From positions 62,001-126,000 of the forward strand of contig NZ_JAUSRO010000014.1 of assembly GCF_030811835.1 (NCBI RefSeq): a stretch of 64,000 nucleotides of DNA, given 5' to 3'. Below, piece after piece: positions 8,611 to 17,014 of this stretch. This DNA is from Variovorax ginsengisoli. GTDB taxonomy: Bacteria; Pseudomonadota; Gammaproteobacteria; Burkholderiales; Burkholderiaceae_C. Position 1 is the first letter of the stretch. Each line of letters begins with the position of its first letter. The notes below the pieces were generated by a model. That model had not been told where the DNA came from. It did not search any database and worked only from the letters and a program-made list of their open reading frames with translations. The translations under genes were made by a program, and so were the position numbers.

Positions 8611-9462
8611 TCAGGATGCACCCGCGCGCACGTACTGCAGCGGCGTCATGCCGAAGGTGCGCTTGAAGTGCTTGTTCAAGGCACTCTGGTCATAGAAGCC
8701 GGAAGCGAGCGCCGCCTCGGCGACGCACTGCCCCTCCCGCAGATGCCGGAGCGCGCGCCGGAGACGCCATTGGGTCAGGTACGCATGCGGCGTCAGGCCC
8801 AGCGTTCGCTTGAACGCAACGATCAGCTGGAACGGCGTCAGACCCGCGGCCGCGCCCAGCTGTTCGAGCGTCAGGTTATCCGCATAACCGTCTCGCACGA
8901 GTTCCAGCGCGGGTGCCAGTGCGGTCGCGTCACGGGGCGCTTGGGGAATGCGCTTGGCCGCCTGCCCATGCCGATGGAGCAGGTCGCCGAAGGTGAGGAC
9001 GAGCGACTCGCGATGAAAGGACGCGTCCTGTGCGCCTCCCTCCAGTGCATGGTGGAGCGCCATGAACCGTGTGACGAGGTCCTGGTCGGACACGACGTTC
9101 GACGTGAAGTACCCCGGCCGATCGATGCCGACGGCCTTCAGGATGTCCTGGATGGCCGGCTCGGCCAGATAGAACGATCGGTAGCGCCAACGCGCGCTGC
9201 CCGCCATGCGGCCCGAATGCGGCTCGGACGGGTTGAAGACCAGCAGCGCGCGCGGATGGGCGACCTCCGTGCGGCCACGGCTCTTGAATTCCGAACCGCC
9301 GAATTCCGTGACCGCAACGACAAGCGAGTCGTGCACGTGCGGCGCGTAGTCGTGTGTCGTGAAATCGGCCTGCAGCAGATCCATCCCCGGCAGGTCGGGG
9401 GCGTGCCAGTAGCGCGAACTGTTGCGGGGGTCCAGACGGGCCAAAAGGAAGTCCTTTCGCAA
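8611..9462 (-). CDS. AraC family transcriptional regulator
   Basis: Regulator of 283 residues with an N-terminal cupin-like sensor (AraC_binding, residues 15-150, with an HDYAPHVHDS metal-type stretch) and a C-terminal double HTH (about 185-280, ending in GFYDQSALNKHFKRTFGMTP). The start is TTG at 9462; the next in-frame ATG would remove part of the sensor domain. It sits 19 bp downstream of the decarboxylase stop on the same strand and upstream of alaX. It may control the exporter and AlaX genes, but this is inferred from position only. Confidence 0.82.
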   Translation of the reverse strand: MRKDFLLARLDPRNSSRYWHAPDLPGMDLLQADFTTHDYAPHVHDSLVVAVTEFGGSEFKSRGRTEVAHPRALLVFNPSEPHSGRMAGSARWRYRSFYLAEPAIQDILKAVGIDRPGYFTSNVVSDQDLVTRFMALHHALEGGAQDASFHRESLVLTFGDLLHRHGQAAKRIPQAPRDATALAPALELVRDGYADNLTLEQLGAAAGLTPFQLIVAFKRTLGLTPHAYLTQWRLRRALRHLREGQCVAEAALASGFYDQSALNKHFKRTFGMTPLQYVRAGAS

Positions 9463-9481
9463 GACCGTCTGGCCGGTGGCT

Positions 9482-11785
9482 TCAAGCCGCCGGATTGCCG
9501 CGCACGCAGTCGGCGTAGTAGCGCTTCTTGCCGGTCTCGTCCACGCGGGCCACCAGGCCGTGAATGTCGGTCTCGAAACCCGGGCACTCCTTGTTGAATT
9601 CGCGCGCGAACTTCAGGTAGTCGACGATCTTCTTGTTGAAGACCTCGCCCGGAATCAGCAGCGGAATGCCTGGCGGGTACGGCGTGATCAGGCTGGTGGT
9701 GATGCGGCCTTCGAGCTCGTCGATCTCCACGCGCTCGGTCTTGCGGTGCGCAATGTGCGCGAACGCATCACTGGGCTTCATCGCCGGCGTCAGATCGCTC
9801 AGGTACATCTCGGTGGTCAGGCGTGCCACGTCATAGCGCGCATAGAGCTTGTGGATGTGCTGGCAGAGGTCACGCAACCCGAGCTTCTCGTAGCCTGGAT
9901 GCTGCTGGCAGAACTCAGGCAGGATGCGCCACATCGGCTGGTTGCGGGCGTAGTCGTCCTTGAACTGCTGCAGCGCGGTCAACAGCGTGTTCCAGCGGCC
10001 CTTGGTGATGCCGATGGTGAACATGATGAAGAAGCTGTAGAGGCCGGTCTTCTCGACGATCACGCCATGTTCGGCGAGGAACTTGGTCACGACGCTGGCC
10101 GGGATGCCGGTGTCGGCGAACTTGCCCTGCAGGTCCAGGCCCGGGGTGACCACGGTCGACTTGATCGGGTCGAGCATGTTGAAGCCGTCGGCCAGCTTGC
10201 CGAAGCCGTGCCAGTTGCGCTTGGCGCTCTTGGCCTTGCTGTCGGTGCTGCCCTCGCCCTTCATGATCCAGTCTTCGGCGCGGCCAATGCCTTCCTCGAC
10301 CAGCTTCTCGGGGCCCCAGACCTTGAACCACCACTCGTCCTTGCCGAACTCTTCTTCCACCTTGCGCATGGCGCGGCGGAAGTCGAGCGCTTCCAGGATG
10401 CTCTCTTCCACCAGTGCGGTGCCGCCGGGCGGCTCCATCATGGCGGCGGCCACGTCGCAGCTCGCGATGATCGCGTACTGCGGGCTGGTCGACGAGTGCA
10501 TCAGGTAGGCCTCGTTGAACAGGTCGCGGTCGAGCGCGCGGTTCTGCGAGTCCTGCACGAGCACGTGGCTGGCCTGGCTGATGCCGGCGAGCAGCTTGTG
10601 CGTGGACTGCGTGGCGAACACCAGCGATTCCTTGGGCCGCACGCGGCGCTTGCCCATCGCGTGGTAGGCGCCGTAGAACGGGTGGAAGGCCGCGTGCGGC
10701 AGCCAGGCCTCGTCGAAATGCAGCGTGTCGACGTAGCCGTCGAGCATGCCCTTGATGGTCTCGGTGTTGTAGATCACACCGTCGTAGGTCGACTGGGTGA
10801 GCGTCATCACGCGCGGCTTGACCGTCTCGGGGTCGCGGTCCTTGAGCAGCGGATTGGCTTTGATCTTCGCCTTGATCGCGCTCATCTCGAACTCGCTCTT
10901 GGGGATCGGGCCGATGATGCCGAAGTGGTTGCGCGTGGGCTTCATGAAGACGGGAATCGCGCCCGTCATGATGATGGCGTGCAGGATCGACTTGTGGCAG
11001 TTGCGGTCGACCACCACCACGTCATCGGGCGCCACCGTGTGGTGCCACACCATCTTGTTGCTGGTGCTCGTGCCATTGGTCACGAAGAAGCAGTGGTCGG
11101 CATTGAAGATGCGCGCCGCATTGCGTTCGCTGGCCGCCACAGGACCTGTGTGATCGAGCAGCTGACCCAGCTCTTCGACCGCGTTGCACACGTCGGCGCG
11201 CAGCATGTTCTCGCCGAAGAACTGGTGGAACATGCGTCCGACGGGGCTCTTGAGGAAGGCCACGCCACCGGAATGGCCCGGGCAGTGCCAGGAGTAAGAA
11301 CCGTCCTCGGCGTAGTCGATCAGCGCCTTGAAGAAAGGCGGCTGCACGCCTTCGAGGTAGCTCTTGGCCTCGCGGATGATGTGACGCGCCACGAATTCGG
11401 GCGTGTCTTCGAACATGTGGATGAACCCATGCAGTTCGCGCAGGATGTCGTTGGGAATGTGCCGTGCGGTCTTGGTCTCACCATAGATGTAGATCGGCAC
11501 GTCGGCATTCTTGCGGCGCACTTCGCCGATGAAGGTGCGCAGGTTCAGCACGGCCGGATCGAGGTCCGGACCGACGCTGAACTCTTCGTCGTCGATCGAA
11601 AGGATGAAGGCACTGGCACGGCTTTGCTGCTGGGCGAACTGGCTCAGGTCGCCATAGCTGGTGACGCCCAGCACCTCGAAGCCTTCGCTCTCGAAGGCCT
11701 CGGCGAGCGCACGGATGCCAAGACCCGAGCTGTTCTCGGAGCGGAAGTCCTCGTCGATGACGACGATGGGGAAGCGGAATTTCAT
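9482..11785 (-). CDS. Biodegradative-type arginine/lysine/ornithine decarboxylase
   Basis: PLP-dependent fold-type I decarboxylase of 767 residues, the size of E. coli AdiA, LdcC and SpeC/F proteins. An N-terminal wing (Orn/Lys/Arg decarboxylase N domain, 1-130) precedes the PLP core and a C-terminal domain. The Schiff-base lysine is K397 in TQSTHKLL, and the glycine-rich WHCPGHSGG motif is at 167-175. The reaction yields agmatine, cadaverine or putrescine plus CO2; the motifs do not decide between substrates. It is transcribed away from nfeD, with 108 bp of divergent upstream region. No antiporter neighbour is present, which argues for polyamine synthesis rather than acid resistance. Confidence 0.88.
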   Translation of the reverse strand: MKFRFPIVVIDEDFRSENSSGLGIRALAEAFESEGFEVLGVTSYGDLSQFAQQQSRASAFILSIDDEEFSVGPDLDPAVLNLRTFIGEVRRKNADVPIYIYGETKTARHIPNDILRELHGFIHMFEDTPEFVARHIIREAKSYLEGVQPPFFKALIDYAEDGSYSWHCPGHSGGVAFLKSPVGRMFHQFFGENMLRADVCNAVEELGQLLDHTGPVAASERNAARIFNADHCFFVTNGTSTSNKMVWHHTVAPDDVVVVDRNCHKSILHAIIMTGAIPVFMKPTRNHFGIIGPIPKSEFEMSAIKAKIKANPLLKDRDPETVKPRVMTLTQSTYDGVIYNTETIKGMLDGYVDTLHFDEAWLPHAAFHPFYGAYHAMGKRRVRPKESLVFATQSTHKLLAGISQASHVLVQDSQNRALDRDLFNEAYLMHSSTSPQYAIIASCDVAAAMMEPPGGTALVEESILEALDFRRAMRKVEEEFGKDEWWFKVWGPEKLVEEGIGRAEDWIMKGEGSTDSKAKSAKRNWHGFGKLADGFNMLDPIKSTVVTPGLDLQGKFADTGIPASVVTKFLAEHGVIVEKTGLYSFFIMFTIGITKGRWNTLLTALQQFKDDYARNQPMWRILPEFCQQHPGYEKLGLRDLCQHIHKLYARYDVARLTTEMYLSDLTPAMKPSDAFAHIAHRKTERVEIDELEGRITTSLITPYPPGIPLLIPGEVFNKKIVDYLKFAREFNKECPGFETDIHGLVARVDETGKKRYYADCVRGNPAA

Positions 11786-11893
11786 TCAGGGGGCTCCGAA
11801 CGGGCAAATAGGCGCGAAGTGTACGGAATTTGAGTGAAAGTCCCATGGCGCTTTTGATTCAGAATGCATGGTCATCCACAAAGAGGAGACGCT

Positions 11894-12319
11894 TTGGCAA
11901 ATTCCACGCTATGGTGGCTGATCGCGGGCGCGGCCGTTGCGCTCGAACTGGTCTCAGGCACCATCTACCTCCTGCTGCTGGGCACCGGCTTCGCGGCTGC
12001 CGCCGTGGCTGCGCATCTGGGCGCGGAGCTCGCGACGCAGATCATCGTCGCAGCAGTGGTCGGCGTGGGCGCTGTGGCGGCTTGGTACCTGGTGCGCAGA
12101 GGCAGAGCTGCCGAGGCACCCAGCCGTTCCAACCGCAACGTGAACCTCGACATCGGCGAGCGCATCCATGTCGACGCCTGGCAACCCGATGGCACCGCCA
12201 CGGTCCGCTACCGTGGCGCGCAATGGACCGTGCTGCCGCGCGAAGGTCTCGACATGGCCCCTGGCGAGCATCGCGTCGTCGAAATGGTCGGTAGCCGCCT
12301 GGTCGTCGACCGGCTCTGA
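11894..12319 (+). CDS. NfeD-like membrane protein
   Basis: Short NfeD (about 141 residues) with two or three N-terminal transmembrane segments (residues 4-24, 28-50 and around 52-70) and a C-terminal OB-fold domain. The start is TTG at 11894 because AAGAGGAG lies 6 nt upstream; the in-frame ATG at 11864 has no such site. It is followed 30 bp later by an SPFH protein, the standard NfeD/stomatin pairing in which both act on membrane quality control and microdomains. Confidence 0.85.
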   Translation: MANSTLWWLIAGAAVALELVSGTIYLLLLGTGFAAAAVAAHLGAELATQIIVAAVVGVGAVAAWYLVRRGRAAEAPSRSNRNVNLDIGERIHVDAWQPDGTATVRYRGAQWTVLPREGLDMAPGEHRVVEMVGSRLVVDRL

Positions 12320-12349
12320 AAACACACAACCTACAAGGACTTCCCCCCC

Positions 12350-13279
12350 ATGGATTTCGCCCTGCCTCTCGTCATTCTTGCCATCGCCGTCATCTTCATC
12401 AGTCAGTCAGTCAAGTTCGTTCCCCAACAGAATGCCTGGGTGAGGGAACGGCTGGGCAAGTACCACAGCACGATGACGCCCGGCGCCAACTTCCTGATTC
12501 CGTTCATCGACAAGGTGGCCTACAAGCACAGTCTGAAGGAAATCCCGCTCGACGTCCCCAGCCAGATCTGCATCACGCGCGACAACACGCAGTTGCAGGT
12601 CGACGGCATCCTCTACTTCCAGGTGACGGATCCCATGCGCGCGAGCTACGGCTCATCGAACTACATCATGGCGGTGACGCAGCTGGCGCAAACCTCCCTG
12701 CGCAGCGTGGTCGGCAAGCTCGAACTCGACAAGACCTTTGAAGAGCGAGACATCATCAACGCACAGATCGTCGCCGCCATCGACGAGGCGGCACTCAACT
12801 GGGGCGTGAAGGTGCTGCGCTACGAGATCAAGGACCTGACGCCGCCCAAGGAAATCCTGTTGGCCATGCAGGCGCAGATCACCGCCGAGCGCGGCAAGCG
12901 CGCGTTGATCGCGGCGTCCGAAGGCCGGCGCCAGGAGCAGATCAATATCGCCACCGGTGAGCGCGAGGCCTTCATCGCGCGCTCCGAAGGCGAAAAGCAG
13001 GCGCAGATCAACAATGCCGAAGGCGAGGCGGCCGCCATCACCGCACTGGCCAACGCCACCGCCGGCGCCATCGAACGCGTTGCCGCGGCCATTCGCCAGC
13101 CCGGCGGCGAACAGGCGGTGCAATTGAAGGTCGCCGAACGCGCCGTGGACGCCTACGCCAAGGTTGCCGCGGACGCCACCACCACGCTGATCGTGCCCAG
13201 CAACATGAGCGAAACCGCCGCGCTGATCGCGTCCGCCATGCGCATGGTGCAGACTGGCAAGACGACGAACACGGCCTGA
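12350..13279 (+). CDS. SPFH/stomatin family protein (QmcA-like paraslipin)
   Basis: Membrane-anchored SPFH protein of 309 residues. An N-terminal hydrophobic anchor (3-22) leads into the stomatin core (about 25-190) with the conserved VPQQNAWVRERLGKY and ERDIINAQI regions. A long Ala/Glu/Arg-rich coiled coil (190-260) follows. It is paired with nfeD upstream, AAGGA precedes the ATG, and the end lies 23 bp before the tRNA-Ser gene. HflK/HflC are longer and come as a pair, so QmcA/paraslipin is the better match. Confidence 0.9.
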   Translation: MDFALPLVILAIAVIFISQSVKFVPQQNAWVRERLGKYHSTMTPGANFLIPFIDKVAYKHSLKEIPLDVPSQICITRDNTQLQVDGILYFQVTDPMRASYGSSNYIMAVTQLAQTSLRSVVGKLELDKTFEERDIINAQIVAAIDEAALNWGVKVLRYEIKDLTPPKEILLAMQAQITAERGKRALIAASEGRRQEQINIATGEREAFIARSEGEKQAQINNAEGEAAAITALANATAGAIERVAAAIRQPGGEQAVQLKVAERAVDAYAKVAADATTTLIVPSNMSETAALIASAMRMVQTGKTTNTA

Positions 13280-13302
13280 AGCACTGCTACAATCAGAGGC
13301 TT

Positions 13303-13392
13303 GGAGCGGTGGATGAGCGGTTTAAGTCGCACGCCTGGAAAGCGTGTGAGGGGTAAAACCCTCCGCGGGTTCGAATCCCGCCTGCTCCGCCA
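13303..13392 (+). tRNA. tRNA-Ser (anticodon GGA)
   Basis: Class II tRNA of 90 nt including encoded CCA. The acceptor GGAGCGG pairs with CTGCTCC (one G-U). The anticodon loop reads CTGGAAA with GGA. A long variable arm (GTGAGGGGTAAAACCCTCC) and the GGTTCGAATCC T-arm follow. A TACAAT -10 box lies about 15 nt upstream. Confidence 0.97.
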
Positions 13393-13400
13393 AGGAACTA

Positions 13401-13434
13401 GAGGGAAGTCGTGAGAAATCAACGACTTCCCCTC
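13401..13434 (+). terminator. Hairpin downstream of tRNA-Ser
   Basis: GGAAGTCGT (13404-13412) is a perfect inverted repeat of ACGACTTCC (13422-13430) with a 9-nt loop, 8 nt after the CCA end. Flanking G/C bases extend the stem. No T-run follows, so this is a likely processing or termination hairpin rather than a classic intrinsic terminator. Confidence 0.55.
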
Positions 13435-13617
13435 TCAGTCCACCGTCTGGCGCAGGCCTTAAATATTCCAAGGCCGCGCCGACCTCACGGGAAATCATGC
13501 TCGCATTCAGGAGTCTGAGTTTTTCGCCGTGCGCCATAGCCCTTGTTCCGGAGGGTGTGCCGCTCTCGGCCCACGATCATTGCGCGCGCCTTGCGGTGAC
13601 TCGTCACCCCTCCTTGT

Positions 13618-14049
13618 TCAACAGCCGTTGTAGTTCTTCCGCCCGCTGGCCGTGATCGTGTACGTCCCGCCTCGCGGCCCTGTGTAGCACGTCTGCCCGC
13701 CGGTCGACGTTGCGGGTGCCAAGCGGGTCGATGACGTAGCCGGCCGACCAGCAGACTCGCCTGCGGTTGAATTTGCTGTACCTGCCTGGCCTGCGCCCGC
13801 TCCGCCGGTGCCTGCGTAGCCTCCGGTCGACCGAGAACGCGTGCTTTTACTCGTCGCGAAGGACTTTGCCACTGCTCGCGTCACGCCGCTGGTGCGTGCT
13901 GGCTTCGCCGAATGGCTCGCACTGGATGCGTGAGAGCTCGAGTGCGAGCCCGCGCTGCGGGTGTGTCCGCCGCCGTGCCCTCCACCCCCGCGCGCAAATG
14001 CAGGCGCCGAGAGCGCGAGTGCAGTCACCCAAACGAGCATCATCTTCAT
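13618..14049 (-). CDS. Secreted Gly/Ser/Ala-rich hypothetical protein
   Basis: Unrecognised protein of 143 residues. A signal peptide (1-18, ending APAFA) is followed by a low-complexity, basic, Gly/His/Ser/Ala/Thr-rich stretch with no hydrophobic core. It ends in a compact conserved-looking tail with two cysteines (CYTGPRGG ... NYNGC), similar in style to small basic-adaptor-like tails. The start at 14049 is preceded by GGAGAAG. It is probably periplasmic or extracellular and mostly disordered. The flanking genes give no functional hint. Confidence 0.6.
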   Translation of the reverse strand: MKMMLVWVTALALSAPAFARGGGGHGGGHTRSAGSHSSSHASSASHSAKPARTSGVTRAVAKSFATSKSTRSRSTGGYAGTGGAGAGQAGTANSTAGESAGRPATSSTRLAPATSTGGQTCYTGPRGGTYTITASGRKNYNGC

Positions 14050-14327
14050 GTTGTTCTTCTCCAGGCCGTGATTGGCCTCTGATGATGTCGCCAGGGAACC
14101 CATCCGCCTATCCTACGTTTTCGCTATGGCGCGCTGGAGGCGCTGGGGCACTTTTTGAATATGGGATTGCGCCCATGGACAAGCACCGGCCCCAAGTTGA
14201 CTCAGGGTGTTTCCCAGTAGGACAAGCCCTATCCACCCGATAGCCAAACCCGATAGAAACCCTGTGCACGGCCGTTCTGGGTGCTCCGTTGCTTGCACAC
14301 CTACATCGCAAGTCGCCGGAAGACATC

Positions 14328-14543
14328 ATGGCCCACATCCTTCTCACATTCGCAGCGGTCGTCGCCTCCGTCGGCGCCCTTGGCGTTTTCGCCCTCCTCC
14401 GCATGGCAAGCCTCTGCAGCCGTGAAGAAGAGATTTCAGAGTCGGCCATCTCCGCAACCACGGCCGCGCCAATCACCGAGCCGGCGGCGACGCCCCAGGA
14501 GCGCTCGCCGACGAGCCCAGCGATCCTGACGCTGTCAGCTTAG
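14328..14543 (+). CDS. Small single-span membrane protein
   Basis: Predicted protein of 71 residues with one transmembrane helix (about 4-25) and an acidic Ser/Thr/Pro/Ala tail. GGAAGA lies 6 nt before the ATG. Around the helix it shows the spaced pattern V-x-S-x-G-x-x-G-x-x-x-L-x-R-x-A-S-L, which recurs in the small gene at 44056. Function is unknown; coding status is moderate because it is short. Confidence 0.45.
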   Translation: MAHILLTFAAVVASVGALGVFALLRMASLCSREEEISESAISATTAAPITEPAATPQERSPTSPAILTLSA

Positions 14544-14565
14544 ACCGTCCAACTACTTGGCGGCC

Positions 14566-14994
14566 CTAAGCCGCCGAGAGTTGCTGCATCAGCGAAGCGA
14601 TGTTCATCACGCCCCAGTGATCGGTGATTCGCCCGTCACGCACACGCAAGACATCGATGACATCGAAGTGGACGGTACGGCCGATCGCAGGGACACCCAG
14701 GAATTCGCCCTGGTGGGTTCCCTTGTACGTCTTGCGCGTCGTCACCAGGTCTCCCTCTCCCGTTTGAAATTCGATGGTCGCCACCATGTCGGGAAACGCG
14801 TTGCGAAAGACTTGATAGAGATGACGGGCGCCATCTCGCGTCGGCGGGAATCCAGGCGCCGGCGTGTGATCGACGAAGGCGGGGTCCATGAGTTCGTCGA
14901 ACACGGCGAAATCTCCCCCCGTCTGGACTTCGTCGACCAGTCGGCGAACGATGGCTTTCTCAATTTGCAGCGTCACGCCGGCCCTTTCTTTCAA
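14566..14994 (-). CDS. SnoaL-like ester cyclase-family protein
   Basis: Protein of 142 residues with the NTF2-like fold of SnoaL polyketide cyclases. It has a conserved DPAFVDHTPAPG segment, an FPDM motif near the middle, and a C-terminal DVLRVRDGRITDHWGV strand pair typical of this group. Such stand-alone proteins are widespread and mostly uncharacterised. Its ATG overlaps the nitroreductase stop (ATGA), so the two are co-translated and probably act on the same or related compounds. Confidence 0.75.
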   Translation of the reverse strand: MKERAGVTLQIEKAIVRRLVDEVQTGGDFAVFDELMDPAFVDHTPAPGFPPTRDGARHLYQVFRNAFPDMVATIEFQTGEGDLVTTRKTYKGTHQGEFLGVPAIGRTVHFDVIDVLRVRDGRITDHWGVMNIASLMQQLSAA

Positions 14995-15605
14995 GCCACC
15001 GCCGGATAGGCACCGTGGAAAACCGATTCGGCCAACGGACGGCGCAGTGATGGCGTCTCCCGGGCCTGGAGCGCCTCAGGCAACTGTTGCGCATCGCCAC
15101 GCTTGCCGATGGCCACGATGGCATGCAGGGCATGGTCAGAAGGCAGATGGATGGCGGCGGCAGCCGCGGCTGCGTCGAAGCCACCCATCGCATGGACGTT
15201 CCAGCCGGACATCGTGGCCTGGAGCGCGAGATGCGCCCAGGCCGACCCGGCGTCGAACGCGTGCGACGGATTGACCATCGGCGCCGGTGCGCCCGGCGGC
15301 GTGAACAAGGTGTGTGTCGTGATGGCAACCAGGGCCGCCGCGTTGGAAGCCCAGACCTGATTTCCCGGCCACAGGCTGGCGACCAGCCGCGCCCAATGAT
15401 CATCGCCGCGCAGCGCGTAGACAAAGCGCCAAGGCTGGACATTGAGGCCGGAGGGTGCCCAGCGCGCCGCCTCGAGCAGGCCCATGACCTGCTCCTGCGT
15501 GATCGACGTGTCATCGAACGCGCGCGGAGACCAGCGCGCAAGGAATACGTCATCAATGGGACTGTCCGCCACACGAGCGGGCGAGAGAGATAAACTTGCA
15601 TTCAT
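14991..15605 (-). CDS. Nitroreductase family FMN oxidoreductase
   Basis: FMN-dependent NAD(P)H oxidoreductase of 204 residues. The family-typical N-terminus is present (RWSPRAFDD, FMN phosphate contact), followed by AARWAPSGLNVQPWRF and a late LRRPLAES segment. Nitroreductases of this branch reduce nitroaromatics, quinones or enones; the substrate here is unknown. The gene diverges from an HxlR regulator across 130 bp, the usual arrangement for electrophile-inducible reductases. The SnoaL-like gene follows in the same operon. Confidence 0.85.
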   Translation of the reverse strand: MNASLSLSPARVADSPIDDVFLARWSPRAFDDTSITQEQVMGLLEAARWAPSGLNVQPWRFVYALRGDDHWARLVASLWPGNQVWASNAAALVAITTHTLFTPPGAPAPMVNPSHAFDAGSAWAHLALQATMSGWNVHAMGGFDAAAAAAAIHLPSDHALHAIVAIGKRGDAQQLPEALQARETPSLRRPLAESVFHGAYPAVA

Positions 15606-15693
15606 AAACGTCTGTACTTCCTGAAAGAGAGTTGGTACGTTTGAGTATGCGCAAGCAGCAAATCGTGCACAAGAACGGAGTGCACAGTGCGCT

Positions 15694-15711
15694 GGTTACC
15701 CGCGCGTAACC
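15694..15711. promoter_or_regulatory. Candidate HxlR operator
   Basis: A perfect inverted repeat, GGTTAC-N6-GTAACC, lies in the nitroreductase/HxlR divergent gap, 25 bp before the HxlR ATG. Two GTGCAC boxes 15 bp apart (15665-15670 and 15680-15685) lie next to it. HxlR dimers bind such dyads in divergent promoters. Confidence 0.5.
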
Positions 15712-15735
15712 GTCCCATCCAAGATTCGAGCAACT

Positions 15736-16104
15736 ATGGACCTGTCGGCCAGACCGCAACTTGAAGACTGCCCTGTACGCGACGTCCTGTCGCGCGTATC
15801 GGACCGCTGGAGCATGCTCGTGATGCTGTTCCTCGAGGCCGGAACCCTTCGGTTCTCCGCCCTTGGCAGAGCCATCCCGGACATCTCTCAGCGCATGCTG
15901 TCTCAAACGCTTCGGCGACTCGAGGAGGACGGCCTGCTCACGCGCGAGGTGTTTCCGACCATCCCCCCGAAGGTCGAATATTCGCTGACCGATCTGGGGC
16001 GGTCTCTGCTGGAACCGCTCAAGGAAATGATGCGATGGGCCGACACGAACCATCAATCTATCCGCGCTGCGCGCCAGCGTGCAGCGACAGTCGCCAAGGT
16101 TTGA
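15736..16104 (+). CDS. HxlR family transcriptional regulator
   Basis: Winged-helix regulator of 122 residues with the HxlR hallmarks: an N-terminal Cys (C12 in LEDCPVRDVL) available for redox or electrophile sensing, then SDRWSMLVMLFL, RFSALGRAIPDISQRMLSQTLRRLE and PKVEYSLTDLG. It is transcribed divergently from the nitroreductase and most likely represses it. It was read from the ATG at 15736 without a strong Shine-Dalgarno. Confidence 0.87.
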   Translation: MDLSARPQLEDCPVRDVLSRVSDRWSMLVMLFLEAGTLRFSALGRAIPDISQRMLSQTLRRLEEDGLLTREVFPTIPPKVEYSLTDLGRSLLEPLKEMMRWADTNHQSIRAARQRAATVAKV

Positions 16105-16122
16105 ACTGATCGAGGCAACGAC

Positions 16123-16344
16123 CTATTTGGAAACCTCGCCTGGGCTGGCGTCACCTGTCGGAACGCCTTGCGACTCCTCTGCAAGACTCTGGTAGTGGGC
16201 ATCCCCCGGGAATCCTTTTGCCCGACGCCGCTTCGCCTGCTCGTCCTGCGCCATGAGCCACTCGGCGGCCGAAGGTTGGCGCGTACCCTCGTCCTTCGAG
16301 AGCTGCTGGATGATTCCGGCCAGGAAGTGATGGCGATTGCTCAT
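16123..16344 (-). CDS. Hypothetical protein
   Basis: Open frame of 73 residues from ATG 16344, preceded by TGGAG; a longer frame begins at 16374. The product is hydrophilic, Gln/Glu/Ala/Lys-rich and soluble, with a short basic run (KRRRAK) in the middle. No domain was recognised. It is convergent with the HxlR gene, with 18 bp between their ends. Confidence 0.4.
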   Translation of the reverse strand: MSNRHHFLAGIIQQLSKDEGTRQPSAAEWLMAQDEQAKRRRAKGFPGDAHYQSLAEESQGVPTGDASPGEVSK

Positions 16345-16554
16345 GGCTCCATTTTTGGGGGTTTGCCCCATCATCCTGTCGGTGCGTCGTCGCGCTATGA
16401 GGTCAGATTCAACCTACCACGCTTTCACGTCTGTAGCGCCAGACGGTATACGTCTCTGATGTTTTATCGGCCGTCAGTTTCCGCGTCTTTTGTAGGACAA
16501 GGTCGCATGCGTTACGATATCAAGGTGGCCTGTTGCCGCCCCCATGGAATTCAA

Positions 16555-16914
16555 ATGGCCGAAGAAAACAGTCCCTCCACCTCGGATTCATCTCCGCTGC
16601 ATCAGACGCTCGCGCAGAACGTCGAAGTTGCGGCGCAAGTGCAGCAAGCGTCCGACGACCTGTCCATCGTCAGCACCGTGCTCGAACAGGAAATTCCTGA
16701 TGAAATTCAGGTGGGAGACGTCGCGCAGGCCATTGCGCACACCAGCGAACTCGAAAAGAAGCTGGCCCAATCCGCCGAAAAACTGACCGAAGTCAACGAA
16801 ATCCTCTCCAAGGAAATCAAGCGCCGGATCGAGGTCACCGAGCAGCGCGACCAAAGCCGGGCTTTGGTTGAAAAGCTGCAATCCGACGTCGACGACCGCC
16901 AGGCGCAGAACTGA
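16555..16914 (+). CDS. Hypothetical coiled-coil protein
   Basis: Acidic protein of 119 residues, predicted almost entirely helical. Heptad-like spacing from about residue 65 to the end (SELEKKLAQSAEKL onward) indicates a coiled coil. There is no signal peptide or membrane segment. An in-frame ATG at 16507 would add 16 residues with two Cys. A strong bidirectional terminator follows 50 bp downstream, which supports a real transcription unit. Function is unknown. Confidence 0.55.
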   Translation: MAEENSPSTSDSSPLHQTLAQNVEVAAQVQQASDDLSIVSTVLEQEIPDEIQVGDVAQAIAHTSELEKKLAQSAEKLTEVNEILSKEIKRRIEVTEQRDQSRALVEKLQSDVDDRQAQN

Positions 16915-16960
16915 GGGCACGTCCGCGGGACCGTCGCACCGCGAGCCATCAATCAGCGGC

Positions 16961-16994
16961 AATAAAAAAAGGGCCCGAGGGCCCTTTTTTTATT
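16961..16994. terminator. Bidirectional intrinsic terminator
   Basis: An A-tract (seven A) is followed by GGGCCCGAGGGCCC and seven T. The GGGCC/GGCCC stem (16971-16984), flanked by A and T runs on both sides, can stop transcription from both strands. It serves the coiled-coil gene (plus) and the binding lipoprotein (minus). Confidence 0.9.
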
Positions 16995-17014
16995 CAGCGG
17001 AAAATCCGCCGCGA

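Noticed and set aside
13322..13537. Minus-strand frame of 71 codons covering tRNA-Ser
   Set aside because: It overlaps the tRNA and its hairpin; the product is the familiar translation artefact of tRNA-Ser antisense, with no ribosome-binding site.
14130..14165. Sigma-54-like GGGGCAC-TTTTTG sequence
   Set aside because: The -12 GC doublet is missing and no gene starts downstream on that strand at a suitable distance.
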